A DNA stretch of 34,940 bases. Origin: Streptomyces beijiangensis (GTDB taxonomy: Bacteria; Actinomycetota; Actinomycetes; Streptomycetales; Streptomycetaceae). The DNA lies in contig NZ_JAFLRJ010000086.1 of the NCBI RefSeq assembly GCF_017315755.1, positions 1 through 34,940 of the forward strand, in the 5' to 3' direction. Below, piece by piece: positions 15,231-23,306 of the stretch. The translations under genes and the position numbers were made by a program. Under the pieces are notes generated by a model that was not told where the DNA came from, ran no database searches, and saw nothing but the letters and a program-made list of their open reading frames with translations. The number at the start of each line of letters is the position of its first letter. Position 1 is the first letter of the stretch.

Positions 15231-15273
15231 TCGGGCCGGTCCGTATCCCCCCCACGGACCGGCCCGATTTTTT
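15231..15273 (+). terminator. Intrinsic terminator with 14-bp stem and T run
   Basis: TCGGGCCGGTCCGT (15231-15244) pairs perfectly with 15254-15267 around a C-rich loop, followed by six T (15268-15273). It ends transcription on the plus strand after the prepilin peptidase. On the other strand the stem is followed by G, so it works in one direction only. Classical U-tract terminators are uncommon in Streptomyces. Confidence 0.88.
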
Positions 15274-15298
15274 GTGCCCAGGCTCCTGGGCCCCGCCG

Positions 15299-16336
15299 TC
15301 AGCCGCGCCCGGCCCAGATGTTGGCGCCCGCGGTGTCCACGGCGAAGGAGTCGATCTCCTTCAACTCCTCGTCGGTGAGCGGTGCCCCGGCCAGTGCGGC
15401 GACGTTCTCCTCCAGCTGCTTCACGCTGGAGGCGCCGATGAGCGCGGAGGTCATCCGCGGGTCGCGCAGCACCCAGTTGAGAGCCAGCTGTGCGAGGGAC
15501 TGCCCGCGGCGGCCCGCGATCTCGTTGAGCCCGTTGAGGCGGCGCAGCACCTCGTCGGAGAGCAGGTCCGGGTCCAGGGACTTGCCCTGCGTGGCACGCG
15601 AGCCCTCCGGGATGCCCTTCAGGTACTTGCCGGTGAGCAGGCCCTGCGCGAGCGGCACGAAGGAGATGCAGCCCATGCCGGCCGTCTCCAGCGTGTCGAG
15701 CAGCGCGTCGTCCTCGGTCCAGCGGTTGATCATGGAGTACGACGGCTGGTGGATGAGGGCGGGGACGCCCATCTCCTTGAGGATGCGGGCCGCCTCGGCG
15801 GTCTGCTCGCTGGTGTACGAGGAGACGCCGACGTACAGCGCCTTGCCCTGCTGGACCGCGGTGGCCAGCGCGCCCATCGTCTCCTCGAGCGGGGTCTCGG
15901 GGTCGAAGCGGTGGGAGTAGAAGATGTCGACGTAGTCGAGGCCCATGCGCTTGAGCGAGGCGTCCAGCGACGAGGTGAGGTACTTGCGCGAGCCCCACTC
16001 GCCGTACGGCCCCTCGTGCATCAGGTAGCCGGCCTTGGTGGAGATGATCAGTTCGTCCCGGTAGGGCGCGAAGTCCTGCGCGAAGTGCGTGCCGAAGTTG
16101 AGCTCGGCGGAGCCGGCCGGCGGACCGTAGTTGTTCGCCAGGTCGAAGTGCGTGACCCCGAGGTCGAAGGCGCGGCGCAGGATCGCGCGCTGGGAGTCGA
16201 GGGTGCGGTCGTCGCCGAAGTTGTGCCACAGGCCGAGGGAGATCGCGGGCAGCTTGAGCCCGCTGCGGCCGGACCGTCGGTACTCCATGGAGTCATAACG
16301 GTCACCGGCGGCGAGGTAACGAAGAGAATCGGTCAT
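15299..16336 (-). CDS. Aldo/keto reductase, L-glyceraldehyde 3-phosphate reductase (YghZ) type
   Basis: 345 residues, (beta/alpha)8 NADPH-dependent oxidoreductase. The catalytic tetrad is Asp65 and Tyr70 (FDLANNYG), Lys101 (STKAGY) and His142 (YSHRFD). The opening block MEYRRSGRSGLKLPAISLGLW and LGLWHNFGDD is characteristic of the YghZ/AKR14 subgroup, which reduces L-glyceraldehyde 3-phosphate and methylglyoxal, and the cofactor end pattern PRMTSALIGASSVKQLEEN binds the NADPH phosphate. Probably a carbonyl detoxification enzyme. Start at 16336 with GGGAAC just upstream; Met17 is a less likely alternative. It converges with the prepilin peptidase and diverges from the prenyltransferase. Confidence 0.92.
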   Translation of the reverse strand: MTDSLRYLAAGDRYDSMEYRRSGRSGLKLPAISLGLWHNFGDDRTLDSQRAILRRAFDLGVTHFDLANNYGPPAGSAELNFGTHFAQDFAPYRDELIISTKAGYLMHEGPYGEWGSRKYLTSSLDASLKRMGLDYVDIFYSHRFDPETPLEETMGALATAVQQGKALYVGVSSYTSEQTAEAARILKEMGVPALIHQPSYSMINRWTEDDALLDTLETAGMGCISFVPLAQGLLTGKYLKGIPEGSRATQGKSLDPDLLSDEVLRRLNGLNEIAGRRGQSLAQLALNWVLRDPRMTSALIGASSVKQLEENVAALAGAPLTDEELKEIDSFAVDTAGANIWAGRG

Positions 16337-16450
16337 GTTCCCTGACTATCACGGAGCTGTGACAGTCCGGGTTGGGTGGCTGTGACCCCTGCGCAGTAGT
16401 GTGGCCTCTCTGAGAAAACCATTTGCCATTGCAGGGACGGGATGGGCTAA

Positions 16451-17212
16451 GTGAACTTGCGCGACCTGGTGTACGGGCTCTACGCACGCCGGGTGGAAGG
16501 CCGTCTCGACCATGCCCAGGTGCCCAAGCACATCGGCGTCATCCTGGACGGCAACCGCCGCTGGGCCAAGGCCTCGGGCGGCACGGCCGCGCAGGGGCAC
16601 AAAGCGGGCGCGGACAAGATCTCCGAGTTCCTCGGCTGGTGCGACGAGACGGACGTCGAGGTCGTCACCCTGTGGATGCTCTCCACGGACAACTTCGACC
16701 GCCCCGAGGACGAGCTCGTCCCGCTCCTCGGCATCATCGAGGACACCGTCCGTGAGCTGGCCTCCGACGGCCGCTGGCGCGTCCACCACGTCGGCACGCT
16801 CGACATCCTCCCCTCGCGTACGCAGTCGGTCATCAAGGAGGCCGAGCAGGCCACCCACGACCGCGACGGGATATTGGTGAATGTCGCCGTCGGTTACGGC
16901 GGCCGGCAGGAGATCGCCGACGCGGTCCGCTCGCTCCTCCTGGAACACGCCACCAAGGGCACCTCGTTCGAGGAGCTCGCCGAGATCGTCGACGTCGAGC
17001 ACATCTCCGAGCACCTCTACACCCGCGGCCAGCCCGACCCGGACCTGGTGATCCGTACCAGCGGCGAGCAGCGTCTCTCGGGTTTCATGCTCTGGCAGAG
17101 CGCCCACTCGGAGTACTACTTCTGCGAAGTCTTCTGGCCCGCCTTCCGCAAAGTCGATTTCCTCCGCGCCCTGCGTGACTACGCGGCCCGCGGCCGCCGC
17201 TACGGCGCCTGA
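16451..17212 (+). CDS. cis-Prenyltransferase (isoprenyl diphosphate synthase, UppS family)
   Basis: 253 residues, cytosolic or membrane-peripheral. Family signatures: HIGVILDGNRRWA with the catalytic Asp33, the phosphate-binding Asn35 and Arg36, then LWMLSTDNFDRP, and the C-terminal RTSGEQRLSGFMLWQSAHSEYYF with Arg202 and Glu206. It joins isopentenyl diphosphate to an allylic primer in Z configuration for lipid carriers of cell-wall synthesis. The length and the next gene (PIN-PhoH) resemble the mycobacterial locus of the short-chain omega,E,Z-farnesyl diphosphate synthase (Rv1086), so a short-chain product is more likely than undecaprenyl diphosphate, but the chain length cannot be proved here. 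GTG start after GGGATGGGCTAA. Confidence 0.92.
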   Translation: MNLRDLVYGLYARRVEGRLDHAQVPKHIGVILDGNRRWAKASGGTAAQGHKAGADKISEFLGWCDETDVEVVTLWMLSTDNFDRPEDELVPLLGIIEDTVRELASDGRWRVHHVGTLDILPSRTQSVIKEAEQATHDRDGILVNVAVGYGGRQEIADAVRSLLLEHATKGTSFEELAEIVDVEHISEHLYTRGQPDPDLVIRTSGEQRLSGFMLWQSAHSEYYFCEVFWPAFRKVDFLRALRDYAARGRRYGA

Positions 17213-17462
17213 ACCCCGCACTCCGTACCCCTCTCGGCCCTCCTCCCTCACCCGCATACGCGGTCGGTGGCATGGCTTCCCGTGTTCGAGGGCATACCCC
17301 CTCGTGAGCAGCGTTTGTAGCCGCTCATCCGGGAGGCCCTTTGCACACAGAGCCCGCAAAGAACGGGGCGGGCCGGCGCTCGGCCCGTACGTGGCCTGAG
17401 CCCGGTTCCACCGCCCGCGACGTCGTCGCACCCCAACCTCTGCCGAGGGGGTACGTCCTTCC

Positions 17463-18785
17463 GTGGTGACCAGCACTAAGCGCCGCATGCCCGACAGGCG
17501 CACTTACGTTCTCGACACCAGCGTCCTGCTGGCCGACCCCAATGCCATGTCCCGCTTCGACGAGCACGAAGTCGTGCTCCCGATCGTCGTGGTCACGGAG
17601 CTGGAGGCCAAAAGGCACCATCCGGAGCTCGGATACTTCGCCCGGCAGGCGTTGCGCCTGCTGGACGACTTCCGGGTGAAGTTCGGTCGCCTCGATGCCC
17701 CCATCCCGATGGGTGAGCTGGGCGGGACCCTCAGGGTCGAGCTGAACCACTCCGATCCCAGCGTGCTCCCGGCTGGTTACAGGTTGGGGGACAACGACTC
17801 CCGGATTCTCGCGGTCGCACGCAATCTCCAGGCCGAGGGGTACGACGTCACCGTCGTATCGAAAGACCTTCCGCTGCGCATCAAGGCGTCGTCGGTCGGC
17901 CTGCTCGCCGAGGAGTACCGCGCCGAACTCGCCATCACGGACTCCGGTTTCACCGGAATGTCCGAACTGCCGCTCTCCGCGGACCAGGTGGACCTCCTCT
18001 TCGCCGAGGAGACGCTGTACGTCCCCGAGGCGGCGGACTTCCCGGTCCACACCGGACTCGTGCTCCAGTCGGAGCGCGGGAAGGCGCTGGGCCGGGTCAC
18101 CGGCGAGGGCAACATCCGTCTCGTACGCGGTGATCGTGAGGCCTTCGGGCTGCACGGCCGCAGCGCCGAGCAGCGGATCGCGCTGGATCTGCTCCTGGAT
18201 CCGGACATCGGGATCATCTCGATGGGCGGCAGGGCCGGCACCGGCAAGTCCGCCCTGGCCCTCTGCGCGGGCCTTGAGGCGGTCCTGGAGCGCGGGCAGC
18301 ACAAGAAGGTGATGGTCTTCAGGCCGCTGTACGCGGTCGGCGGGCAGGAGCTCGGCTATCTGCCGGGGTCCGAGGCCGACAAAATGGGCCCCTGGGCACA
18401 GGCGGTCTTCGACACGCTGTCGTCGGTGACGTCGCGCGAGGTGATCGAGGAGGTCCTGGGCCGCGGCATGCTGGAGGTCCTGCCGCTCACGCACATCCGG
18501 GGCCGCTCGCTCCATGACGCGTTCGTCATCGTGGACGAGGCCCAATCCCTGGAACGGAACGTCCTGTTGACCGTTCTGTCCCGTATCGGGGCTAATTCCA
18601 GGGTTGTCCTGACGCACGATGTCGCCCAGCGGGACAATCTGCGGGTCGGGCGGTACGACGGCGTGGTGGCCGTCGTCGAGAAGCTGAAGGGGCATCCGCT
18701 CTTCGCGCACATCACGCTGACACGCTCGGAGCGTTCCCAGATCGCCGCACTGGTGACCGAATTGCTGGAGGACGTCCAGCTCTGA
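17463..18785 (+). CDS. PIN-PhoH fusion ATPase/ribonuclease (PhoH2 type)
   Basis: 440 residues. An N-terminal PIN nuclease domain (about 12-150) has acidic residues Asp18 (YVLDTSVLL), Glu46 or Glu48 (TELEAK), Asp110/Asp112 (GDNDSRIL) and Asp135 (SKDLPLR). A C-terminal PhoH P-loop ATPase has Walker A GRAGTGKS (256-263) and Walker B FVIVDEAQ (Asp358, Glu359). PhoH2 proteins of mycobacteria unwind and cleave RNA in an ATP-dependent way. GTG start at 17463; GAGGGG lies about 13 bases upstream, and the next codon is also GTG. 250 bases without a gene separate it from the prenyltransferase; there is a small GAGGG/CCCTC hairpin in that gap at about 17288-17305. Confidence 0.92.
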   Translation: MVTSTKRRMPDRRTYVLDTSVLLADPNAMSRFDEHEVVLPIVVVTELEAKRHHPELGYFARQALRLLDDFRVKFGRLDAPIPMGELGGTLRVELNHSDPSVLPAGYRLGDNDSRILAVARNLQAEGYDVTVVSKDLPLRIKASSVGLLAEEYRAELAITDSGFTGMSELPLSADQVDLLFAEETLYVPEAADFPVHTGLVLQSERGKALGRVTGEGNIRLVRGDREAFGLHGRSAEQRIALDLLLDPDIGIISMGGRAGTGKSALALCAGLEAVLERGQHKKVMVFRPLYAVGGQELGYLPGSEADKMGPWAQAVFDTLSSVTSREVIEEVLGRGMLEVLPLTHIRGRSLHDAFVIVDEAQSLERNVLLTVLSRIGANSRVVLTHDVAQRDNLRVGRYDGVVAVVEKLKGHPLFAHITLTRSERSQIAALVTELLEDVQL

Positions 18786-19179
18786 GGCATACACCCACTG
18801 TTACCCGCGAGTTGGGAAACCGGAGCCGTCCGGCGAGGCGCAGCAGCCTAGCCGGGCGGCTCTTCGCCGTGCCGGAGTTTCCAGAAAACTCTTGGGGCAA
18901 ACGGGGTGTGAGCTTTCACACGCAGTGAAGAATTGCCTAGCGCGTCCCCGTCCGGCAGAGTCTCTCTTCCGTCAGGCCCCGCATACGGCACCCGTGTTCC
19001 AAAGCACCACACAACTCCACAATCGCCGCCGTATGCCGCCCGAGCACCACGCGGCTCTCCCGTAAGGGAGTTGCCGGACGGGCCCGTGCCTCCCGTGACC
19101 CAGCAGTTGGGAGGCCAGTGCCAGGGGCACGATTGCGTCCGCGGGGTCACCGGTGCGGGCGCTGCTGGAAGGAAACCGT
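18786..19179 (+). promoter_or_regulatory. Long structured leader of the lytic transglycosylase gene
   Basis: 394 bases without a gene. The first part has a hairpin GTGTGA-GCTT-TCACAC (18906-18921). The last 150 bases contain CTCCC-GTAA-GGGAG with a GNRA tetraloop (about 19048-19061), CCTCCC/GGGAGG and GTGCC/GGCAC, so an RNA structure before the start is plausible. In Streptomyces several cell-wall hydrolase genes are controlled by c-di-AMP (ydaO) riboswitches in such leaders; I looked for the ydaO core (GGGGGACC ... GGGGUGAAUC type) and did not find it. GGAAGGA serves as the ribosome site for the GTG at 19180. Confidence 0.4.
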
Positions 19180-19872
19180 GTGAGCCGGATTTCGGTTCGC
19201 GGATTCGCGGTGGCATCTGCCACTGCGGTCACCACCGTTGGCGCCGTTGTAGGCGTTGCTGCGGGCAGCACGCTGCCCGCGAACGACACTGCCTCCGACG
19301 CAACCGCTGCGGACACGACGCTCCTCGCGGACATCCCTACCGGCCAGCAGGCCCAGGTACAGACCGCGTCCCTCACGCAGCAGGCGGACACGCAGGCCGC
19401 ACAGGCCGACGCGTCGGCCAAGAAGGACGCTGAGGCGGCGGCGCGTATCCAGGCCGCCAAGGACGCGAAGACCAAGAAGGACGCCGCTGAGGCGAAGGTC
19501 AAGCAGGAGCGCGAGGCGAAGGAAGCCGCCAGCCGTTCCTCGGCCCGCTCGAAGATCAGCTACACGCAGCAGAGCTCGTACACGGTCGCGCAGATCAAGG
19601 CGATGGCGCAGTCGATGATGGCGTCGGACCAGTACCAGTGCTTCAGCAACATCGTGGACCACGAGTCGGGCTGGAACTACCAGGCCCAGAACCCGACCTC
19701 GGCCGCCTACGGTCTTGTCCAGTCCAATCCCGGCTCCAAGATGGCCTCGGCCGGAGCCGACTGGCAGACCAACCCGGCCACCCAGATCAAGTGGGGCCTC
19801 AACTACATGGAGAACCGTTACGGTTCCCCGTGCGGCGCCTGGTCGTTCTGGCAGGCCAACCACTCGTACTGA
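19180..19872 (+). CDS. Secreted lytic transglycosylase (SLT domain)
   Basis: 230 residues. An N-terminal hydrophobic segment (about 7-33, ending in AGSTLPA) is the signal peptide. It is followed by an Ala/Lys/Glu-rich coiled-coil (about 70-125, AKKDAEAAARIQAAKDAK) that may bind the wall, then a compact SLT domain (about 140-230). The catalytic glutamate is Glu162 in DHESGWNY, followed by SAAYGLVQSNPGSKM and WGLNYMENRYGSPCGAW, the usual motifs of the soluble-lytic-transglycosylase superfamily in actinobacteria. Two cysteines (QCFS and SPCGAW) probably form a disulfide. The start is GTG 19180, chosen from GGAAGGA seven bases upstream. A hairpin terminator follows. Role: peptidoglycan turnover in growth or sporulation. 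Confidence 0.93.
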   Translation: MSRISVRGFAVASATAVTTVGAVVGVAAGSTLPANDTASDATAADTTLLADIPTGQQAQVQTASLTQQADTQAAQADASAKKDAEAAARIQAAKDAKTKKDAAEAKVKQEREAKEAASRSSARSKISYTQQSSYTVAQIKAMAQSMMASDQYQCFSNIVDHESGWNYQAQNPTSAAYGLVQSNPGSKMASAGADWQTNPATQIKWGLNYMENRYGSPCGAWSFWQANHSY

Positions 19873-19896
19873 GCCACCGGCGCAGTCAACTTCACA

Positions 19897-19927
19897 GAGC
19901 CCCTCACCGTCCTTCGGTGGGGGGCTC
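19897..19927 (+). terminator. Terminator hairpin, 13-bp stem
   Basis: GAGCCCCTCACCG (19897-19909) pairs with 19915-19927, with one G-T wobble and a five-base loop. It lies after the lytic transglycosylase gene. Confidence 0.75.
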
Positions 19928-19985
19928 CGTGCGTGTACGGTCGGCCTCGAACCAGGCCGGGGCACAACGGGGGAAGAGGATCGAC

Positions 19986-21302
19986 ATGGCAGGACTGCCG
20001 GGATGGCTGGAGCGGCTCGGCGCCGAACTGACCAGCTTGGGCGAGCGGATGGAGGAACGCCGTGCGGAGGAGGACTTGAGAGACGGTCCGGAAGCACCGC
20101 AGGCTGCCCCCGAACACGTACCACCGCCGCCCGACTACGCCCCCGCCGTGGCTCCCCGCCCCGATCCGGTCGCCGCCGTCCCCTGGGGGATGCGGGTCGC
20201 CGCCGAGGCCGGCTGGCGCCTCCTGGTCCTCGCGGGCACGCTCTGGGTCCTGATGAAGGTCATCAGCGCCATCCAGCTGGTGGTGTTCGCCTTCGTCGCG
20301 GCCCTCCTGGTCACCGCGCTGCTCCAGCCGACCGTGGCGCGCCTGAGGCGGATGGGGCTGCCGCGCGGTCTGGCCACCGCCGTCACCGCGATCGCCGGCT
20401 TCGTCCTCATGGGGCTGGTCGGCTGGTTCGTGGTCTGGCAGGTCATGGAGAACCTGGACACCCTCTCCACCAAGGTCCAGGACGGTATCCAGGAACTGAA
20501 GCGCTGGCTGCTCAACAGCCCGTTCCATGTCACCGAGGACCAGATCAACCAGATCGCCAAGAACCTCACCGACACCATCGGCGCCAACACCAACGAGATC
20601 ACCTCGACCGGTCTGCAGGGCATCACGGTGATGGTGGAGACGCTCACCGGCATGCTCCTGGCGATGTTCTCCACCCTCTTCCTCCTGTACGACGGCGCGC
20701 GCATCTGGAAGTGGTGCCTCAAGCTGGTCCCCGCCCAGGCCCGCCCGGGCCTCGCGGGCGCCGGCCCGCGCGCCTGGCGGACGCTGACCGCGTATGTGCG
20801 CGGGACGGTGATAGTGGCCATGATCGACGCCATCTTCATCGGCCTGGGGATCTACTTCCTCAAGGTCCCGATGGCGGTCCCCCTGGCCGTCTTCATCTTC
20901 CTGTTCGCCTTCATCCCGCTGGTGGGCGCGGTCATGTCGGGCGCGCTCGCGGTGGTCGTCGCGCTGGTCACCGAGGGCGTGTTCACCGCGCTGATGGTGC
21001 TGGCCGTGGTCCTGGCCGTACAGCAGATCGAGGGCCACATCCTGCAGCCGTTCATCCTCGGCAGAGCGGTACGGGTGCATCCGCTGGCCGTGGTGCTCTC
21101 CGTGGCGGCGGGCGGCCTGGTCGCGGGAATCGGCGGCGCGGTGGTCGCGGTCCCGCTGGTGGCGGTGACCAACACGATGGTCGGCTATCTGCGCTCGTAC
21201 AGCAGGGAGAACGCGCTCAAGGCGTCACCGCCACCGCACGGGGCGACGGCGATCGAGGTGGCGCCGGTGCTGCCGCCCGGGGAAGCCGGGGAACCCAAGT
21301 GA
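19986..21302 (+). CDS. AI-2E family transporter (YdiK/TqsA-type permease)
   Basis: 438 residues. A cytosolic, charged N-terminus with a proline-rich linker (about 1-70) precedes eight predicted membrane segments in two sets: two hairpins near 75-150, a long extracytoplasmic or amphipathic part (DTLSTKVQDGIQELKRW... 160-210), then the rest. Family motifs near the C-terminus are FIPLVGAVMSG and VQQIEGHILQPFILGRAVRVHP. Members export small molecules or ions (for example TqsA for autoinducer-2, others as Na+/H+ antiporters), so the family name should not be taken as function. Start ATG with GAAGAGGA five bases upstream. Its stop overlaps the GTG of the next gene (GTGA). Confidence 0.92.
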   Translation: MAGLPGWLERLGAELTSLGERMEERRAEEDLRDGPEAPQAAPEHVPPPPDYAPAVAPRPDPVAAVPWGMRVAAEAGWRLLVLAGTLWVLMKVISAIQLVVFAFVAALLVTALLQPTVARLRRMGLPRGLATAVTAIAGFVLMGLVGWFVVWQVMENLDTLSTKVQDGIQELKRWLLNSPFHVTEDQINQIAKNLTDTIGANTNEITSTGLQGITVMVETLTGMLLAMFSTLFLLYDGARIWKWCLKLVPAQARPGLAGAGPRAWRTLTAYVRGTVIVAMIDAIFIGLGIYFLKVPMAVPLAVFIFLFAFIPLVGAVMSGALAVVVALVTEGVFTALMVLAVVLAVQQIEGHILQPFILGRAVRVHPLAVVLSVAAGGLVAGIGGAVVAVPLVAVTNTMVGYLRSYSRENALKASPPPHGATAIEVAPVLPPGEAGEPK

Positions 21303-22021
21303 TATCCGAGCCGGAGATGGCGGGGGGCTTCGGCAACGGGGAAGTCGCCGAGCTGATGGACGGATCGGAGTGGCGCCCGCCGCGTGATGCTCCGGCACGC
21401 AGACCGTGGCTGTGGGCGCTCGGCGGGGCGGTGGTGGCGTCGGCCGTCTGGGCGGGCGGTCTCTTCGCGTACGAACGCGGGCGCGACGAGGGGATCGACA
21501 TCAAGGGGTACGCGGTGGGGTCGGACATCTGTGTGCGGGCCCGGCTGCCGTCCCTGGCCGCTGCGCTGGGCCCCAGCACCATGGAGATCCCCTGGGTGAA
21601 GTACACCGCCCCGCTGGACCGGGCCCGCTGTGACATGACGCTGGCTCCGAAGGGCATGACGACAGGGCTCAGCTACGACGTGTCCATCACGGTCGACCTG
21701 CACAAGAAGACGGATCCGGTGCCCGAGTTCGAGGCCATGCGGGACGTCGACAGATACAGCTCCGACGCTGCCGCGAAGGTCGAAGAGGTGCCGGGGCTCG
21801 GCGACAAGGCGTACATGCTGACGACCCTGGCGGCCGACTCCCGCGACCCGGAGCTGCGGGTCCGGGACGGGGGCGCGGTGTTCAGGCTGGTTCTCGGCTA
21901 CGGGTGGAACGGGAACGAAGGCGAAAAGCAACCCAAGGATCCGACCGCCGAGGAGATCGCGGCGCTGCAGCCCGCGATGATCGAGGACATGCGGGCCCTG
22001 ATGGCCGCGCTCAAGACGTGA
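21299..22021 (+). CDS. Single-pass membrane protein of unknown function
   Basis: 240 residues. An N-terminal cytosolic part (about 1-35), one membrane segment (about 37-57, WLWALGGAVVASAVWAGGLFA) and an extracytoplasmic domain of about 180 residues with two cysteines (DICVRAR and RCDMTL) that could pair. I do not recognise a family. GTG at 21299 overlaps the permease stop (GTGA), so the two are translationally coupled and may work together; ATG at 21317 is an alternative start. Followed by a bidirectional hairpin. Confidence 0.82.
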   Translation: MISEPEMAGGFGNGEVAELMDGSEWRPPRDAPARRPWLWALGGAVVASAVWAGGLFAYERGRDEGIDIKGYAVGSDICVRARLPSLAAALGPSTMEIPWVKYTAPLDRARCDMTLAPKGMTTGLSYDVSITVDLHKKTDPVPEFEAMRDVDRYSSDAAAKVEEVPGLGDKAYMLTTLAADSRDPELRVRDGGAVFRLVLGYGWNGNEGEKQPKDPTAEEIAALQPAMIEDMRALMAALKT

Positions 22022-22024
22022 GAA

Positions 22025-22059
22025 CGGGCCCCGGCGACAGATCGTGTCACCGGGGCCCG
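22025..22059. terminator. Bidirectional terminator hairpin, 15-bp stem
   Basis: CGGGCCCCGGCGACA (22025-22039) pairs with 22045-22059 with one mismatch (a G-U wobble in the minus-strand RNA). It separates the convergent membrane-protein gene and ahpD. Confidence 0.8.
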
Positions 22060-22081
22060 CTCGTGCTGTCGTACGTGACCG

Positions 22082-22615
22082 CTACTGGGCCAGTACCGCT
22101 TCCGCGTCCAGCGTCGTGCCGACCGCCTGCAGGACGGCCGCGATCTTGAAGGCCTCCTGGATGGTCTCGCGGTCCACGCCGGCCTTGCGGAGCACCTGCT
22201 CGTGCGAGTCCAGGCACTGGCCGCAGCCGTTGATCGCGGAGACCGCGAGGGACCACAGCTCGAAGTCGACCTTCTCGACGCCCGGGTTGCCGATGACATT
22301 CATCCGCAGGCCCGCGCGGAGCGTGCCGTACTCGGGGTCGGACAGGAGGTGGCGCGTCCGGTAGAAGACGTTGTTCATCGCCATGACCGCCGCGGCGGAC
22401 TTGGCGGCGGTGTACGCCTCCGGGGACAGGTTCGCCTTCGCCTCGGGCTCCAGCTCGCGCAGAACCTGCGGCGAGCGCGAGGCGATCGCGCAGGCCAGGA
22501 CGGTGCCCCAGAGCTGCTGCTTCGGGAGGTCGGAATTGCCGATGACCGAGCCGAGGTTCAGCTTCAGGTCCTTGGCGTAGTCCGGTACGGCGGACTTCAG
22601 TTCGTCGAGTGCCAT
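22082..22615 (-). CDS. ahpD: Alkyl hydroperoxide reductase AhpD
   Basis: 177 residues, the usual length. The active-site CxxC is Cys131-Gly-Gln-Cys134 in [12 protein letters not shown], with His138 and the proton-relay Glu119 (FELW) in place. AhpD is the disulfide reductant for AhpC in actinobacteria, in place of the flavoenzyme AhpF, and uses lipoylated partners for electrons. It starts six bases after the ahpC stop, forming an ahpCD operon regulated by OxyR from the divergent gene. Confidence 0.97.
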   Translation of the reverse strand: MALDELKSAVPDYAKDLKLNLGSVIGNSDLPKQQLWGTVLACAIASRSPQVLRELEPEAKANLSPEAYTAAKSAAAVMAMNNVFYRTRHLLSDPEYGTLRAGLRMNVIGNPGVEKVDFELWSLAVSAINGCGQCLDSHEQVLRKAGVDRETIQEAFKIAAVLQAVGTTLDAEAVLAQ

Positions 22616-22621
22616 GTCAGA

Positions 22622-23176
22622 TCACTCGCCCGACAGGAGAGCGACCGGGTCCAGGGTGTTCTCGCCCTTGGTCCAGTTGCAGGGGCACAGCTCGTCGGTC
22701 TGCAGGGCGTCGAGGACCCGCAGGACCTCCTTGGGGTTACGGCCCACGGATCCGGCGGTCACCATCGTGAACTGGATCTCGTTGTTCTGGTCGACGATGA
22801 AGACGGCGCGCTGCGCGAAGCCGTCCTCGCCCTCGATGCCGAGGTCACGCATGAGCTCGTGACGCGAGTCGGCGAGCATCGGGAACGGAAGGTCGGTCAG
22901 GTCCGGGTGGTCCTTGCGCCAGGCGTGGTGCACGAACTCGGAGTCACCGGAGAAGCCGAGGACCTGGGCGTCACGGTCGGCGAACTCCTCGTTGAGCTTG
23001 CCGAAGGCGGCGATCTCGGTGGGGCACACGAAGGTGAAGTCCTTCGGCCACGCGAAGACGATCTTCCACTTGCCCTCGTAGGTCTTGTGGTTGATCTGCT
23101 CGAACTCCTGGCCCGCTTCCAGCGAAACACAGGCAGTCAGGTCGAACGTGGGGAACTTGTCACCAACAGTGAGCAC
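22622..23176 (-). CDS. ahpC: Alkyl hydroperoxide reductase AhpC (2-Cys peroxiredoxin)
   Basis: 184 residues. Peroxidatic Cys51 is in DFTFVCPTE and a CPC motif at 164-166 (DELCPCNW) carries the resolving cysteines near the C-terminus, as in actinobacterial AhpC. It reduces H2O2, alkyl hydroperoxides and peroxynitrite; AhpD recycles it. The start is GTG at 23176 because AAGGAGA lies four bases upstream; an upstream in-frame GTG at 23191 would place that ribosome site inside the gene. First gene of the ahpCD operon, divergent from oxyR by 130 bases. Confidence 0.97.
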   Translation of the reverse strand: MLTVGDKFPTFDLTACVSLEAGQEFEQINHKTYEGKWKIVFAWPKDFTFVCPTEIAAFGKLNEEFADRDAQVLGFSGDSEFVHHAWRKDHPDLTDLPFPMLADSRHELMRDLGIEGEDGFAQRAVFIVDQNNEIQFTMVTAGSVGRNPKEVLRVLDALQTDELCPCNWTKGENTLDPVALLSGE

Positions 23177-23306
23177 GCGGTCTCCTTGCACAGTAGGAAT
23201 TCCCTTTTGGGGCTTTCCTGGGGGTTGGACGAATCACAGCGTGACACAGGAAGTATTGATCACGGAAATAGCTAGAGTAGGTCGCGGCGATCGGAGGTGC
23301 CTATCA
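23177..23306. promoter_or_regulatory. Divergent ahpC/oxyR control region with candidate OxyR site
   Basis: ATAG at 23268 and CTAT at 23301 are exactly 33 bases apart, the distance between the first and fourth elements of the OxyR tetramer site (ATAG-N7-CTAT-N7-ATAG-N7-CTAT). The third element position (23290) reads ATCG and the second is poor. OxyR is known to activate ahpCD in S. coelicolor. The precise operator and the two promoters are not certain from sequence. Confidence 0.5.

Noticed and set aside
16349..17503. Long minus-strand frame opposite the prenyltransferase
   Set aside because: It mirrors the codon bias of the real plus-strand gene and has no recognisable motif.
18786..19179. 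c-di-AMP (ydaO) riboswitch
   Set aside because: Expected from the gene type, but the conserved core blocks could not be found.
19986..21302. Quorum-signal (AI-2) exporter
   Set aside because: The family name does not prove the substrate, and no AI-2 pathway genes are visible.
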